A stretch of DNA of 64,000 nt. Source: Culicoidibacter larvae. Its GTDB lineage: Bacteria > Bacillota_I > Bacilli_A > Culicoidibacterales > Culicoidibacteraceae. A program made the position numbers and the translations under genes. The DNA lies in NCBI RefSeq assembly GCF_005771635.1, contig NZ_VBWP01000001.1, positions 372,001-436,000 of the forward strand. Reading direction: 5' to 3'. A model generated the notes under the pieces. That model saw nothing but the letters and a program-made list of their open reading frames with translations, was not told the DNA's origin and ran no database searches. This document shows, piece after piece, positions 34,041 through 42,766 of this stretch. Every line of letters starts with the position of its first letter. Positions within the stretch are counted from its first letter, which is position 1.

Positions 34041-35213
34041 ATGAAGAAACATTTGCGCTTTTATGTTTATGGGTTACCTACCGGTGGAACTACAATAGCG
34101 ATTATTCGATTAGCTAATGTACTCATTGAGTCTTTTAATGTTTCGATTTTTTCTGCTTGGGAACCGGATAAAGCAAGTGTTTATAAAATGCTTGATAAAA
34201 GGGTTAAGATAGAGACTTTCCATCCAAATGTTGAGATTAACCAAAAATATCCATTTGGAATTCGAGCTATAAGATGGCAGTTTTTACGTTTTTTTGGCAG
34301 ATTGGCTTTAAAAAATAAAGGTATGTTTAAATTAGCTCATCGATTTTTAGAAAAAGCTGATTGGGAAATTGGATTTACTGAAACAGAAGATGTATTACGC
34401 TTTTTGGCTTGGAGTCATTTAAAGAAAGAACAAAAAAAATTAGTAATTCATACTGATTTTTATCAAAATGCAGAAATGAATCATATTTGTAATGATATTC
34501 AACATACAATAGCCGAAGTTGTTGGTGAAACTGTTGCTGTATCGGATTACATTACTAAAACAATACATTCAAAGGTACCAAATGCAAATGTAGAAACATG
34601 TTATAATCTTGTTGATTTTGATAATTTAATCGAACAGTCCGTTGAATACGGAGTAACAAGAATAGACAATGCTCCGCATATAATATGTGTCGGGAGATTT
34701 TCGCCAGTGAAGGGACATATCCGTCTACTTGAAGCACATATGGAATTACTGAAAAGAGATTGTTTGCATCACTTGTTTTTCATCGGCCATGGTGGAGCCG
34801 ATGAAAAAAGAGTCGCAGATTTTATCGAAAATAATATGTTATCTAATACCGTGCATTTAACTGGATACAAGGATAATCCCTATCCGTATTTTAAAATGAG
34901 CGATGGATTGATTCAGGCTTCATTTACAGAAGGTTTGCCAACTACATTGATTGAAGGATTAGCTTTTCATTTACCCATGGCAGCAACAGCTGTTGGTGGA
35001 ACTAAAGAGATATTAGGGATTAGTGATGAGTTTGGAGTTGTTGTTGAAAATAATTCTGAAGGGGTAGAGTTTGCGCTTGAAAAATTGGTTACTGATAAAA
35101 AATGGCGCGAAGCGATGAGAGATAAAAATGCTGATAAACACATGAAGCAGTTTTATAATCCGCAAAAATGGATAAATTTATTTACAGAGAGTGGAGCAAC
35201 TAATAATGATTAA
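34041..35213 (+). CDS. Glycosyltransferase family 4
   Basis: 390 residues, GT-B fold. LPTGGTTIAIIRLAN near 12-26 is the N-terminal glycine loop; PHIICVGRFSPVKGHIRLLEA and the ASFTEGLPTTLIEGLAFHLPM motif with E-x7-E form the donor site. It is AT-rich like its neighbours. It begins 13 bases after the previous gene with AGGAGG and ends 8 bases inside the next. Donor and acceptor unknown; likely extends a surface polysaccharide repeat unit. Confidence 0.92.
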   Translation: MKKHLRFYVYGLPTGGTTIAIIRLANVLIESFNVSIFSAWEPDKASVYKMLDKRVKIETFHPNVEINQKYPFGIRAIRWQFLRFFGRLALKNKGMFKLAHRFLEKADWEIGFTETEDVLRFLAWSHLKKEQKKLVIHTDFYQNAEMNHICNDIQHTIAEVVGETVAVSDYITKTIHSKVPNANVETCYNLVDFDNLIEQSVEYGVTRIDNAPHIICVGRFSPVKGHIRLLEAHMELLKRDCLHHLFFIGHGGADEKRVADFIENNMLSNTVHLTGYKDNPYPYFKMSDGLIQASFTEGLPTTLIEGLAFHLPMAATAVGGTKEILGISDEFGVVVENNSEGVEFALEKLVTDKKWREAMRDKNADKHMKQFYNPQKWINLFTESGATNND

Positions 35214-36303
35214 ACTGTCTATTATAGTTCCAATTTATGGAGTTGAAGAATATTTAGAAAAATGTTTGAATTCATTAGTAAATCAAACATTAAGTGACAT
35301 TGAAATTATTTGTGTTAACGATGGTAGTCCCGATAATTCACAAGCAATTATTGAGCGATTTGTAGCTGAATATCCTGAAAAAGTAATTGGTTTATTAAAA
35401 GATAATGGTGGACTTTCTGATGCTCGCAACTACGGTATTCCTTATGCCAAAGGAGAGTACATTGCTTTTTTTGATAGTGATGATTGGGCTGACTTGACTA
35501 TGTATGAAAAGCTATACAATAAAGCTATCGAATATGATGCTGATATTGCTCAATGTCGAATTATGGATGTGTATGAGCGCGATGGTAGTCATCTTGCTGG
35601 GGCATTCGAAGTGAATGTTGATCCAGTAACCTTACAGGATAATCCGCTAATTTTAGTATCGTTGGCACCAGTTGCTTGGGATAAGATATACCGGCGCTCT
35701 TTATTTGTTGATTATGGCATTACTTATCCTAAAGGCTTAAAGTACGAGGATGTAGGGACAACGCCGATGTTATTTTTGCATGCTAATAAAATTGTTGGGG
35801 TTGATGAACCATTATATTACTATCTCCAAAGAGAGGCATCAATTACTAAAGTATTTGATCAACATATTTTTGATAAATTAGCTTCTCTAGAACGAGTGTA
35901 TGATTATTTTGCACAAGAAGATGCTTTAATTGAGTATCATGATATTATGGAGTTTTATTTTACCAAGCATGCAATTTTAAATATGTTGCATTTGGTTCGG
36001 TATATTGACCCGACAATTGGACGAAAAGAAGGAATCAAGCGTATATTCGGTTTTGTTAAAAGCTTTTTTCCACATTGGAACAAAAATGTTTATTTAGATG
36101 AAGATTACCGAGCAGTAGCGGAAAATTTTGGTTGGCTGGAAAAAATAAAGTATAAATTTTCAATTTGGCATATGTATCATACAAATGGAAATTCTATTCG
36201 CTTTATCTGGTGGCTAAAAGATTTATTATCACCGCCAAAGAGTGCTGTTGAGGCTCAGCAAGATCGGCATCAACAGAGCTTAGAAAAAACTCGGAAGAAG
36301 TAG
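35206..36303 (+). CDS. Glycosyltransferase family 2
   Basis: About 365 residues. LSIIVPIYGVEEYLEKCLNSL, EIICVNDGSPDNS, NGGLSDARNYGI and FFDSDDWAD are the GT2 landmarks. ATG 35206 overlaps the previous gene by 8 bases; GTG 35191 is in frame but lies within the ribosome-binding region. It is closely related in its first 110 residues to the product of 33050, so the two may have arisen by duplication. The C-terminus ends in a charged tail rich in Q, K and R. Confidence 0.9.
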   Translation: MIKLSIIVPIYGVEEYLEKCLNSLVNQTLSDIEIICVNDGSPDNSQAIIERFVAEYPEKVIGLLKDNGGLSDARNYGIPYAKGEYIAFFDSDDWADLTMYEKLYNKAIEYDADIAQCRIMDVYERDGSHLAGAFEVNVDPVTLQDNPLILVSLAPVAWDKIYRRSLFVDYGITYPKGLKYEDVGTTPMLFLHANKIVGVDEPLYYYLQREASITKVFDQHIFDKLASLERVYDYFAQEDALIEYHDIMEFYFTKHAILNMLHLVRYIDPTIGRKEGIKRIFGFVKSFFPHWNKNVYLDEDYRAVAENFGWLEKIKYKFSIWHMYHTNGNSIRFIWWLKDLLSPPKSAVEAQQDRHQQSLEKTRKK

Positions 36304-36313
36304 AGGTTTTTTT

Positions 36314-37327
36314 ATGGCGAAAGTAAGTGTGATTATTAGTGTTTATAATACTAGTTCAAGGCTGGCAATAGCATTGGATAGTTTGCTGGCGCAGACATTT
36401 GCTGATTTTGAAGTTATTTTGATTAATGATGGCAGCAGTGACGACTCTCTATCAATACTTGAAAAATATTCGCAAAAAGATGAACGCATTCAGCTTTTTG
36501 ATCGCACGAATCATGGTATTTCTGCCAGCCGTAATTTCGGACTTTCTAAAGCAACCGGAGAGTATATCTATTTTATGGATAGCGATGATAAGTTGGAATT
36601 GACAATGCTTGAGCAAATGGTTGACTTTATTGAGTTAAATAACCTGGATGCGGTTCGAGTGAACTTTTTGAATATTTATCGTAACGGTAAGCGAAAGATT
36701 AATCCTTACTTTTTCAAGTTGTATGAGGTAGTTATGCCGGGAATGCAATATTTTTGTACGGATGCTAAATTGCAACGTTGGAATATGCAAAATATGACTT
36801 GGATGTGGATGATTCGGCACGAGGTTATTAAGGCAAGTGGAGTACAGTTTCCGGAACAAGTGAAGGTTTTAGAAGATGTCGCTTTTATGGCCGGGTTACT
36901 GGCTCATTGTGAACGGGTGGGAACGATTGAAAAACCACTTTATCAGTATATTCAGTATGAACAGTCGCTAACTAATACACTCAGGTTAAAGCAAACAGAA
37001 GCTGATGCCAAGGCCGTTGCCGAAAATTTGGTACAGTTAAGTGATGACCAAATTGAACCGCATGCAACGACATTGCGTGTATACGCTTGGATGTTACGCG
37101 TATTGTCGCTGAAAATTTATCGACGCCAAGCTTTTGGGCAGAAAGTTTTTTGTAAGGATATTAGAAGTACAGCGAAGGAATTGCCACTGAAGAATTATAT
37201 ATCTTTTTGGCAGCGCTTTTTGTTAAGACTGCATCCAGCAATTTTGGTTGCGCACTTGTGGTTGCTGGAATATGCGGATCGATTGGGAGATAAGTTTAAG
37301 AAGGTTTTTCGGGTTTATTCGGAATAG
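36314..37327 (+). CDS. Glycosyltransferase family 2
   Basis: 337 residues. VSVIISVYNTSSRLAIALDSLL, EVILINDGSSDDS, NHGISASRNFGLSKATGEYIY and FMDSDDKLE identify GT2. It is less AT-rich and more divergent than the other two GT2 genes of the cluster. A helical C-terminal half with basic residues probably touches the membrane. It follows the previous gene by 10 bases. Confidence 0.9.
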   Translation: MAKVSVIISVYNTSSRLAIALDSLLAQTFADFEVILINDGSSDDSLSILEKYSQKDERIQLFDRTNHGISASRNFGLSKATGEYIYFMDSDDKLELTMLEQMVDFIELNNLDAVRVNFLNIYRNGKRKINPYFFKLYEVVMPGMQYFCTDAKLQRWNMQNMTWMWMIRHEVIKASGVQFPEQVKVLEDVAFMAGLLAHCERVGTIEKPLYQYIQYEQSLTNTLRLKQTEADAKAVAENLVQLSDDQIEPHATTLRVYAWMLRVLSLKIYRRQAFGQKVFCKDIRSTAKELPLKNYISFWQRFLLRLHPAILVAHLWLLEYADRLGDKFKKVFRVYSE

Positions 37328-37342
37328 CGGAGGAGTTAGTAT

Positions 37343-39229
37343 ATGATTGGGTTTATATTTCTACCAATAATTTTCTTTATATTATATGGATTGGGTAATG
37401 GCATAACAAGCTTTTTAGATTTAAAGGTGAAACATAAGACTTTATATGGTTTTATTATTCTATTTGTTCCATTGTCAATTTTAATGTCAATAACCGCGGT
37501 ATTACATCTATCGTGGCCACTTTTCTCAATATTATTTTCTTTAATATTATTTGTAGCAATAGTTAGTGCTGGATATTTTATTTACAAGTTAAAGTTATAT
37601 AAAAAAATAAACCTTGGGGAGCTTTGGGGTTATGTAAAGTCAAATTATTTTTTGTGGTTATTAATAATTCTAATTATTGGATTAGTGATTTTTGATATTG
37701 GTACAGTCTATTGGGATTCAATAAGTGGAAGTAATTGGGATGACTATTTATATGGGGCAAAAGCTTTAAAGGCTATTGGCAGTTCTGCTATCTTTTCTGA
37801 ATCACCATCAGTTTTTGGTGTAGGACTAGGGCTGCATGAACTAATTCCTAGTTGGGAGCTGTTCACATCATATTTTTCGAGTGTTTTTTCAGTTGCCCCA
37901 GCGCTGTTTAATCGATTAATAGTACCGTTTTTCACTGTTCCAATAATTATGTTTTCATTGAGCGAATTTCTTTATCAATTAAATGAGCGGAGAGAATCAA
38001 AATATCATTCATTTTGGCTAATTGGTTTAGCTTGTCTTATTTTAACAATGTACGGATTTGAGTTTAATAAATTATTGACATCACCGTGGTTTGGGAATGT
38101 ACTAGTGACGGTTATGTACTTACCCTTAATTTTTTCTTTATTTTTTCAGAGTATTAAGAATAAAAAAGCTCTCTGGCTGTGGATTTTACTTCCGATAGCA
38201 TTTTTAAGTTTTTCTTCAGTTATGCTTCTATACAGTGCTATTTCCTATATTGTTTTGATTTTTATTTGGAATATGAAAAAGCAATATGAAATAAAAATTG
38301 CGCCTGTAGTATTAATCGTGGTGTCAATATGTTGTCTAGTTGCGATTGGCTATTCAATTTGGTTAATGCATGTACCGTTCAACGAAATTTTAAGTATAAA
38401 CTCGGCAACAGAACAGCTGAATTTTATTGATAGCATTAGAAGCAAGACACTATTCTTAGTCATTGCGTTGTTGTTATTTGTTTATCGAGTGGCTAAAAAT
38501 AAAGCAAGTTTTAATGAGAAGTTGTTTGTAGGATTCATGTTAGCATTCATATGTGTATGTGCTTATGTTCCGATATTTAGTAATATTTTGTTTAATTTGA
38601 TGAATTTTCCTTTCAGACGTTTTTTGGAAAGTCTATTAATATTATTAATGGCATATTCTGGGTTTGTAGTTGTGGATACACTATTCTCTGAACTAAAAGT
38701 AAAATACCTAATTCCTATTATGTTATTAGTACTTGTAATCGTTCAAGACCAAAACGAATTTCCAATTACTACAGAACGTTATCAAATGAGTACGGTGAAG
38801 TTTCCAAATTTGATGTCGGAAACAGTGAATGACATTGCAGAAATGTTTGACCAGCGCAATTCTGTGATTAGATTTGTAACGGTGGCTGATGTTGATAATG
38901 ATAATATTGAAATGCCTGAGGACGGTATAGGGGAATCATATTTTTTTAATGGCAATAATTTATTTTTATCAACATACTATTCGAGATATATTGATATTGG
39001 TGATGGTATTCTGGCTCTAAGTAAAAATGCATATTATGCAGTTCCTCGCGGAGATATCGGAATACCAGATGAGGCACTTCATGTCATTAATCCAGATAAT
39101 ATGGATGCAATAATCACGGATTCAATTGAATTGCGTAATCAGGTAATGGATGATTATTCAACAGCAGAAATGTATGAAATAATGAATACTGAATTGAGAA
39201 AGCCTGTTTATGTTATTTTTATAAATTAA
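37343..39229 (+). CDS. Large polytopic membrane protein of the polysaccharide cluster
   Basis: 628 residues with about twelve to thirteen membrane helices to residue 480, then a soluble extracytoplasmic domain of about 140 residues. I do not recognise a named family with certainty. The first large external loop has YWDSISGSNWDDYLYGAKALKAI with an acidic pair after a Trp, the position where GT-C glycosyltransferases carry catalytic Asp, so a GT-C type transferase or polymerase is plausible. A polymerase would otherwise be missing from this cluster. The gene is strongly AT-rich. GGAGGAG precedes the ATG; it ends at the terminator 39234-39264. Confidence 0.55.
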   Translation: MIGFIFLPIIFFILYGLGNGITSFLDLKVKHKTLYGFIILFVPLSILMSITAVLHLSWPLFSILFSLILFVAIVSAGYFIYKLKLYKKINLGELWGYVKSNYFLWLLIILIIGLVIFDIGTVYWDSISGSNWDDYLYGAKALKAIGSSAIFSESPSVFGVGLGLHELIPSWELFTSYFSSVFSVAPALFNRLIVPFFTVPIIMFSLSEFLYQLNERRESKYHSFWLIGLACLILTMYGFEFNKLLTSPWFGNVLVTVMYLPLIFSLFFQSIKNKKALWLWILLPIAFLSFSSVMLLYSAISYIVLIFIWNMKKQYEIKIAPVVLIVVSICCLVAIGYSIWLMHVPFNEILSINSATEQLNFIDSIRSKTLFLVIALLLFVYRVAKNKASFNEKLFVGFMLAFICVCAYVPIFSNILFNLMNFPFRRFLESLLILLMAYSGFVVVDTLFSELKVKYLIPIMLLVLVIVQDQNEFPITTERYQMSTVKFPNLMSETVNDIAEMFDQRNSVIRFVTVADVDNDNIEMPEDGIGESYFFNGNNLFLSTYYSRYIDIGDGILALSKNAYYAVPRGDIGIPDEALHVINPDNMDAIITDSIELRNQVMDDYSTAEMYEIMNTELRKPVYVIFIN

Positions 39230-39233
39230 TTTT

Positions 39234-39264
39234 AAAAACGCAAACTTGAGGAGTTTGCGTTTTT
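39234..39264 (+). terminator. Terminator of the polysaccharide cluster
   Basis: A 13-bp perfect stem AAAAACGCAAACT with its complement and a T run, 5 bases after the stop codon. Confidence 0.92.
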
Positions 39265-39374
39265 TTATTTTTCTCTAAGCGGAATTCAGGTGAATTCGGT
39301 TTATTTAAGTGGGTTTTTATGTTAAGATTATACTAACTTCTACGAAATTATATATGAATGGCGGTAGCATAGAT

Positions 39375-40526
39375 ATGTTTGGGAAAATTTTTAACCAGAA
39401 GGACTTAGGGCCCCTGCTGCTTATTTTAATAAAGGTTACAATTGTGTTGCTTGGGATTGGTGCTGTGATGCTGGCTTTATTTGGCATTCAGTGGCTTTGG
39501 CCAACAGTCAGTTTTATTTTGAATGGAATTTCAGCATTCATTATTGGCTTCATTATTGCCTTTTTAGCACATCCGGCAGTAGTCTTTTTACAGAAGCGAA
39601 TTTGTTTTAATAATCGTGGCGCAGCAATATTTTTATTTATTGTTTTATTGGTGGCTTCGTTAGTATTTTTAGTGTTACCATTAATTCCGCAAATATATGA
39701 ACAAATCATTATGTTGAAGGATGCTATTTTTAATTTGCTATCTTATTTGCAGGAGACCTTTAAAATTGATTTGTTCGGTGAGCTTGCAACATTCTGGCAA
39801 AAGAATGTTGATAGTTTTGTTAACTACCTGAAAGAGTCACCGAATCAGGCTCTGAGTGCAGTGAATAGTATTGCTGGTTGGTCAATCGCAGCGATGATGA
39901 CTATTATCGCCGCTTTGTTTTTCTTATTTGATTTTGAGAATTTGCTTGGACGGATTAGCGGAACATTGCCTTATCGCCGACGAGAATCATTTACTAAGTA
40001 TTTTACAGGGTTATCGAAAGAGATTTATGCTTATTTTAAAGCATTAGTGTTAAGCACCGTAATTTCATCAATTGTGTTCGCTATTGTATTGTTCGCAAAT
40101 GGGGTTCAAAATGCTTTGCCGTTGGCAATTGTTATGAACTTGTTTAACTTTATTCCGATTATTGGTTCGTTTATTACTACAGTGTTGTTAGGGCTGGTAA
40201 CAGTTCCTGTTTCTTTACAACTGACGTTGTTTGCTTTTTTGCCACTGACAATTTTCATGCAGATTTTCATTAATGCAATTGCACCGCGTATTTATGCTCG
40301 GGCAATCAGTGTCCCTAATATTTTAGTTATTTTGGCTATTTTAGCTGGCGGTAATATTCTTGGATTTGTCGGTATTTTAATGGCAATTCCGATTTTAGTA
40401 ATAATTTTATATACAATGCGATATATCAAAGTGAGAATGTGGCGCCGAGTGCGAAAGCAAGCGGAGGTTTTACGCCAACGTAAACATGATATTTTAGTGT
40501 TTGAGAATGATCGAACAATATTGTAA
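39375..40526 (+). CDS. AI-2E family (PerM/YtvI-like) membrane protein
   Basis: About 383 residues. Eight membrane helices with a cytosolic or peripheral helical stretch (about 100-170, YEQIIMLKDAIFNLLSYLQETF) and the late motifs FNFIPIIGSFITTVLLGLV and GGNILGFVGILMAIPILVI, all typical of AI-2E/PerM proteins. Members have been linked to autoinducer-2 export or to Na+/H+ antiport, so the substrate is open. ATG 39375 is preferred; ATG 39354 and a more distant GTG 39309 are in frame, with only weak ribosome-binding sites. Confidence 0.85.
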   Translation: MFGKIFNQKDLGPLLLILIKVTIVLLGIGAVMLALFGIQWLWPTVSFILNGISAFIIGFIIAFLAHPAVVFLQKRICFNNRGAAIFLFIVLLVASLVFLVLPLIPQIYEQIIMLKDAIFNLLSYLQETFKIDLFGELATFWQKNVDSFVNYLKESPNQALSAVNSIAGWSIAAMMTIIAALFFLFDFENLLGRISGTLPYRRRESFTKYFTGLSKEIYAYFKALVLSTVISSIVFAIVLFANGVQNALPLAIVMNLFNFIPIIGSFITTVLLGLVTVPVSLQLTLFAFLPLTIFMQIFINAIAPRIYARAISVPNILVILAILAGGNILGFVGILMAIPILVIILYTMRYIKVRMWRRVRKQAEVLRQRKHDILVFENDRTIL

Positions 40527-40538
40527 AGGATGGCAAAT

Positions 40539-41780
40539 ATGGAATTATTGCTTTTAGTTGTAATTGCGATTAATTGTTTGTTTGGGATAATTATCATTTT
40601 GATGATTATACGAAGCAATAACAATAAAGGAGCAAGTCGTGAGCAGATACAAAGTTTACTTGCTCAAAGTAGTCAGTTGCAAATGCAACAAACCCATCAA
40701 GTAGAGACTAATTTAGTTGAAAGATTCATTAAGTTAGAACAAGCGACAAGCAAAGACTTGTTTGTCTTTAAAGATAATATTACGAAGGAACTTAATGCTG
40801 ATTTCAATCGTTTGAATGAACAACTTGAGCGTCGATTATTGGCGATTAACGAAAAAGTTGAGCAACGTTTGGATAAAGGATTTGAAAAGACGAGTCAGAC
40901 TTTTCAGAATGTTATTGAGCGTTTAGGTAAAATTGATGAGGCGCAGAAGAAGATTGATGCGCTTTCGACTAATATTATTTCATTACAGGATATTTTGACC
41001 GACAAGAAGACCAGAGGGACTTTTGGCGAGGTGCAGCTAGCACATATTTTTGATACAGTTTTTGGTGCTAATGATCAGATTTATCAGTTGCAATATCGGT
41101 TGAAGAATGGGACGCAGACGGATTTGATGTTATTTGCTCCAGATCCTCTAGGCTCAATTGCTATTGATTCTAAATTTCCTTTGGAAAATTATCGTCGCTT
41201 GACTGATCGAACTTTGTCTGAGGTTGAGGCAGCAAGTGTTGCCAAGCTTTTTGTCAGTGATGTTAAAAAGCATATTGATGCAATAGCAGATAAATATATT
41301 TGTCCGCCGGAAACCGCGGATCAGGCGATTATGTTTATTCCGGCAGAAGCTATTTTTGCTGAGATACATGCTTACCATAGCAATTTGATTGATTATGCCA
41401 GTAAGCGTAACGTTTGGATTGCTTCGCCAACTACATTGATGGCATTATTGTCTACATTGCAAGTGGTTCTGCGTAATATGGAACGAGATAAATACGCTCA
41501 GGTGATTCGTGAAGAGCTTGAGCGACTAGGTTTAGAATTTGCCAGATATAAAGAGCGCTGGGATAAGTTGTCGCGCAGTATTGATACGGTGTCGAAAACA
41601 GTTAAGGAAGTTCATACAACTACGAATAAGATTACTCGTCGGTTTGATGAAATTTCCAATGCGAAGTTTATTGAGGCAGCTGAGAATAATCCGGATTTAC
41701 TGTTGAATGATCGGTTGAGTGATTCAATGGTTACTGAATATAATTGGGACGATGATGAAGACGTTGAAGATGATGAATAG
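40539..41780 (+). CDS. rmuC: DNA recombination protein RmuC
   Basis: About 413 residues. N-terminal membrane helix (about 3-25), long coiled coil to about 130, then the RmuC nuclease-like domain with KTRGTFGEVQLAHIFD and LDSKFPLENY-type AIDSKFPLENYRRL, and ETADQAIMFIPAEAIFAEI. It limits recombination at inverted repeats and may degrade stalled-fork DNA. AAAGGATGG precedes ATG 40539; ATG 40530 is in frame. It ends in an acidic DDDEDVEDDE tail. Confidence 0.93.
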   Translation: MELLLLVVIAINCLFGIIIILMIIRSNNNKGASREQIQSLLAQSSQLQMQQTHQVETNLVERFIKLEQATSKDLFVFKDNITKELNADFNRLNEQLERRLLAINEKVEQRLDKGFEKTSQTFQNVIERLGKIDEAQKKIDALSTNIISLQDILTDKKTRGTFGEVQLAHIFDTVFGANDQIYQLQYRLKNGTQTDLMLFAPDPLGSIAIDSKFPLENYRRLTDRTLSEVEAASVAKLFVSDVKKHIDAIADKYICPPETADQAIMFIPAEAIFAEIHAYHSNLIDYASKRNVWIASPTTLMALLSTLQVVLRNMERDKYAQVIREELERLGLEFARYKERWDKLSRSIDTVSKTVKEVHTTTNKITRRFDEISNAKFIEAAENNPDLLLNDRLSDSMVTEYNWDDDEDVEDDE

Positions 41781-41808
41781 AGCTAAATAGTTTTGGAGCG
41801 TGAGCAAC

Positions 41809-42696
41809 ATGGATTTTATCGCTAAAATGAAACAATTTGATAAACGGACTTTTTTTGAGGGGCTTGTAGCAGTTATTGTTGGCTCTTGTATATATGTTGC
41901 GGGGTTTAAGTTGTTTGCTATTCCTGCCGGTGTGTATAGTGGTGGTATTACGGGTCTTAGCCAGATTCTTGAAGGTTATTTAGCTAGTAACTTTGGGATA
42001 AGTCTTTCCCTTGGGATGCTGACCATTCTAGCTAATATTCCGCTGCTTATTTTTGGTTGGTTGAAGGTAAGTCGGAGTTTTGTAATTTTGAGTATTGTTT
42101 CAGTTGTGACTACTGGGGTTTTGTTGAGTGTAGTGCCTACCTATTCAATTGCTGATGAGATTTGGATTGATGTTTTATTTGGTGGGTTGTTAATTGGTGC
42201 TGGAACCGGGATTAGTTTGCGCTATGGTGGCTCAACTGGTGGTATTGATATTATTTCGATGTATGCTTCTTTACGCCGCGGTGGTGCTTTTGGCAACTAC
42301 TCATTGTATATCAATGCCGGAGTTATTTTGTTGGCAGGTTTGGTTAATAATCTTGAGGTTGCTTTGTATACTTTGATTATGATTTATGTTTCAACTCAGG
42401 TGGTAAATACAATTCATACTCAACATCGGAAGTTGACAGCCTTTATTGTTACTGCTAATCCTGAGCCGATTTTGCATCAGTTGCACGTTCGCTGTAAACG
42501 TGGCGGAACGGTTATTGATGCGCAGGGGTCGTTTTCTGGGCAAGAACGTAAGATGATTATGACGGTTGTATCAAGCTATCAGCTGCATATATTGCGTGAA
42601 ATTGTGTCGGTTTATGATGAACATGCATTTGTGAATATTGTGCCAACAAGGGATATTTATGGGAACTTTGCCTCGATTTTTGGTCGCCAGAAATAG
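41809..42696 (+). CDS. YitT family membrane protein (DUF161/DUF2179)
   Basis: About 295 residues. Five to six membrane helices (FKLFAIPAGVYSGGITGLSQIL and GTGISLRYGGSTGGIDIISMY are the repeated glycine-rich motifs of the family) and a C-terminal cytosolic DUF2179 domain from about 215 (RGGTVIDAQGSFSGQERKMI). The transport role is unknown. ATG 41809 is preferred over GTG 41800, which lies only 3 bases from GGAG. Confidence 0.9.
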   Translation: MDFIAKMKQFDKRTFFEGLVAVIVGSCIYVAGFKLFAIPAGVYSGGITGLSQILEGYLASNFGISLSLGMLTILANIPLLIFGWLKVSRSFVILSIVSVVTTGVLLSVVPTYSIADEIWIDVLFGGLLIGAGTGISLRYGGSTGGIDIISMYASLRRGGAFGNYSLYINAGVILLAGLVNNLEVALYTLIMIYVSTQVVNTIHTQHRKLTAFIVTANPEPILHQLHVRCKRGGTVIDAQGSFSGQERKMIMTVVSSYQLHILREIVSVYDEHAFVNIVPTRDIYGNFASIFGRQK

Positions 42697-42705
42697 TGAT
42701 TAATT

Positions 42706-42734
42706 TTGATTTTCAATGACTTTTTCAGTATAAT
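42706..42734 (+). promoter_or_regulatory. Sigma-A promoter of gdpP-rplI-dnaB
   Basis: TTGATT (42706-42711), 17-bp spacer, TATAAT (42729-42734), 32 bases before the gdpP start. Confidence 0.78.
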
Positions 42735-42766
42735 TAAGGGGTAACTCAAAAAGGAGGCAATGCGGG

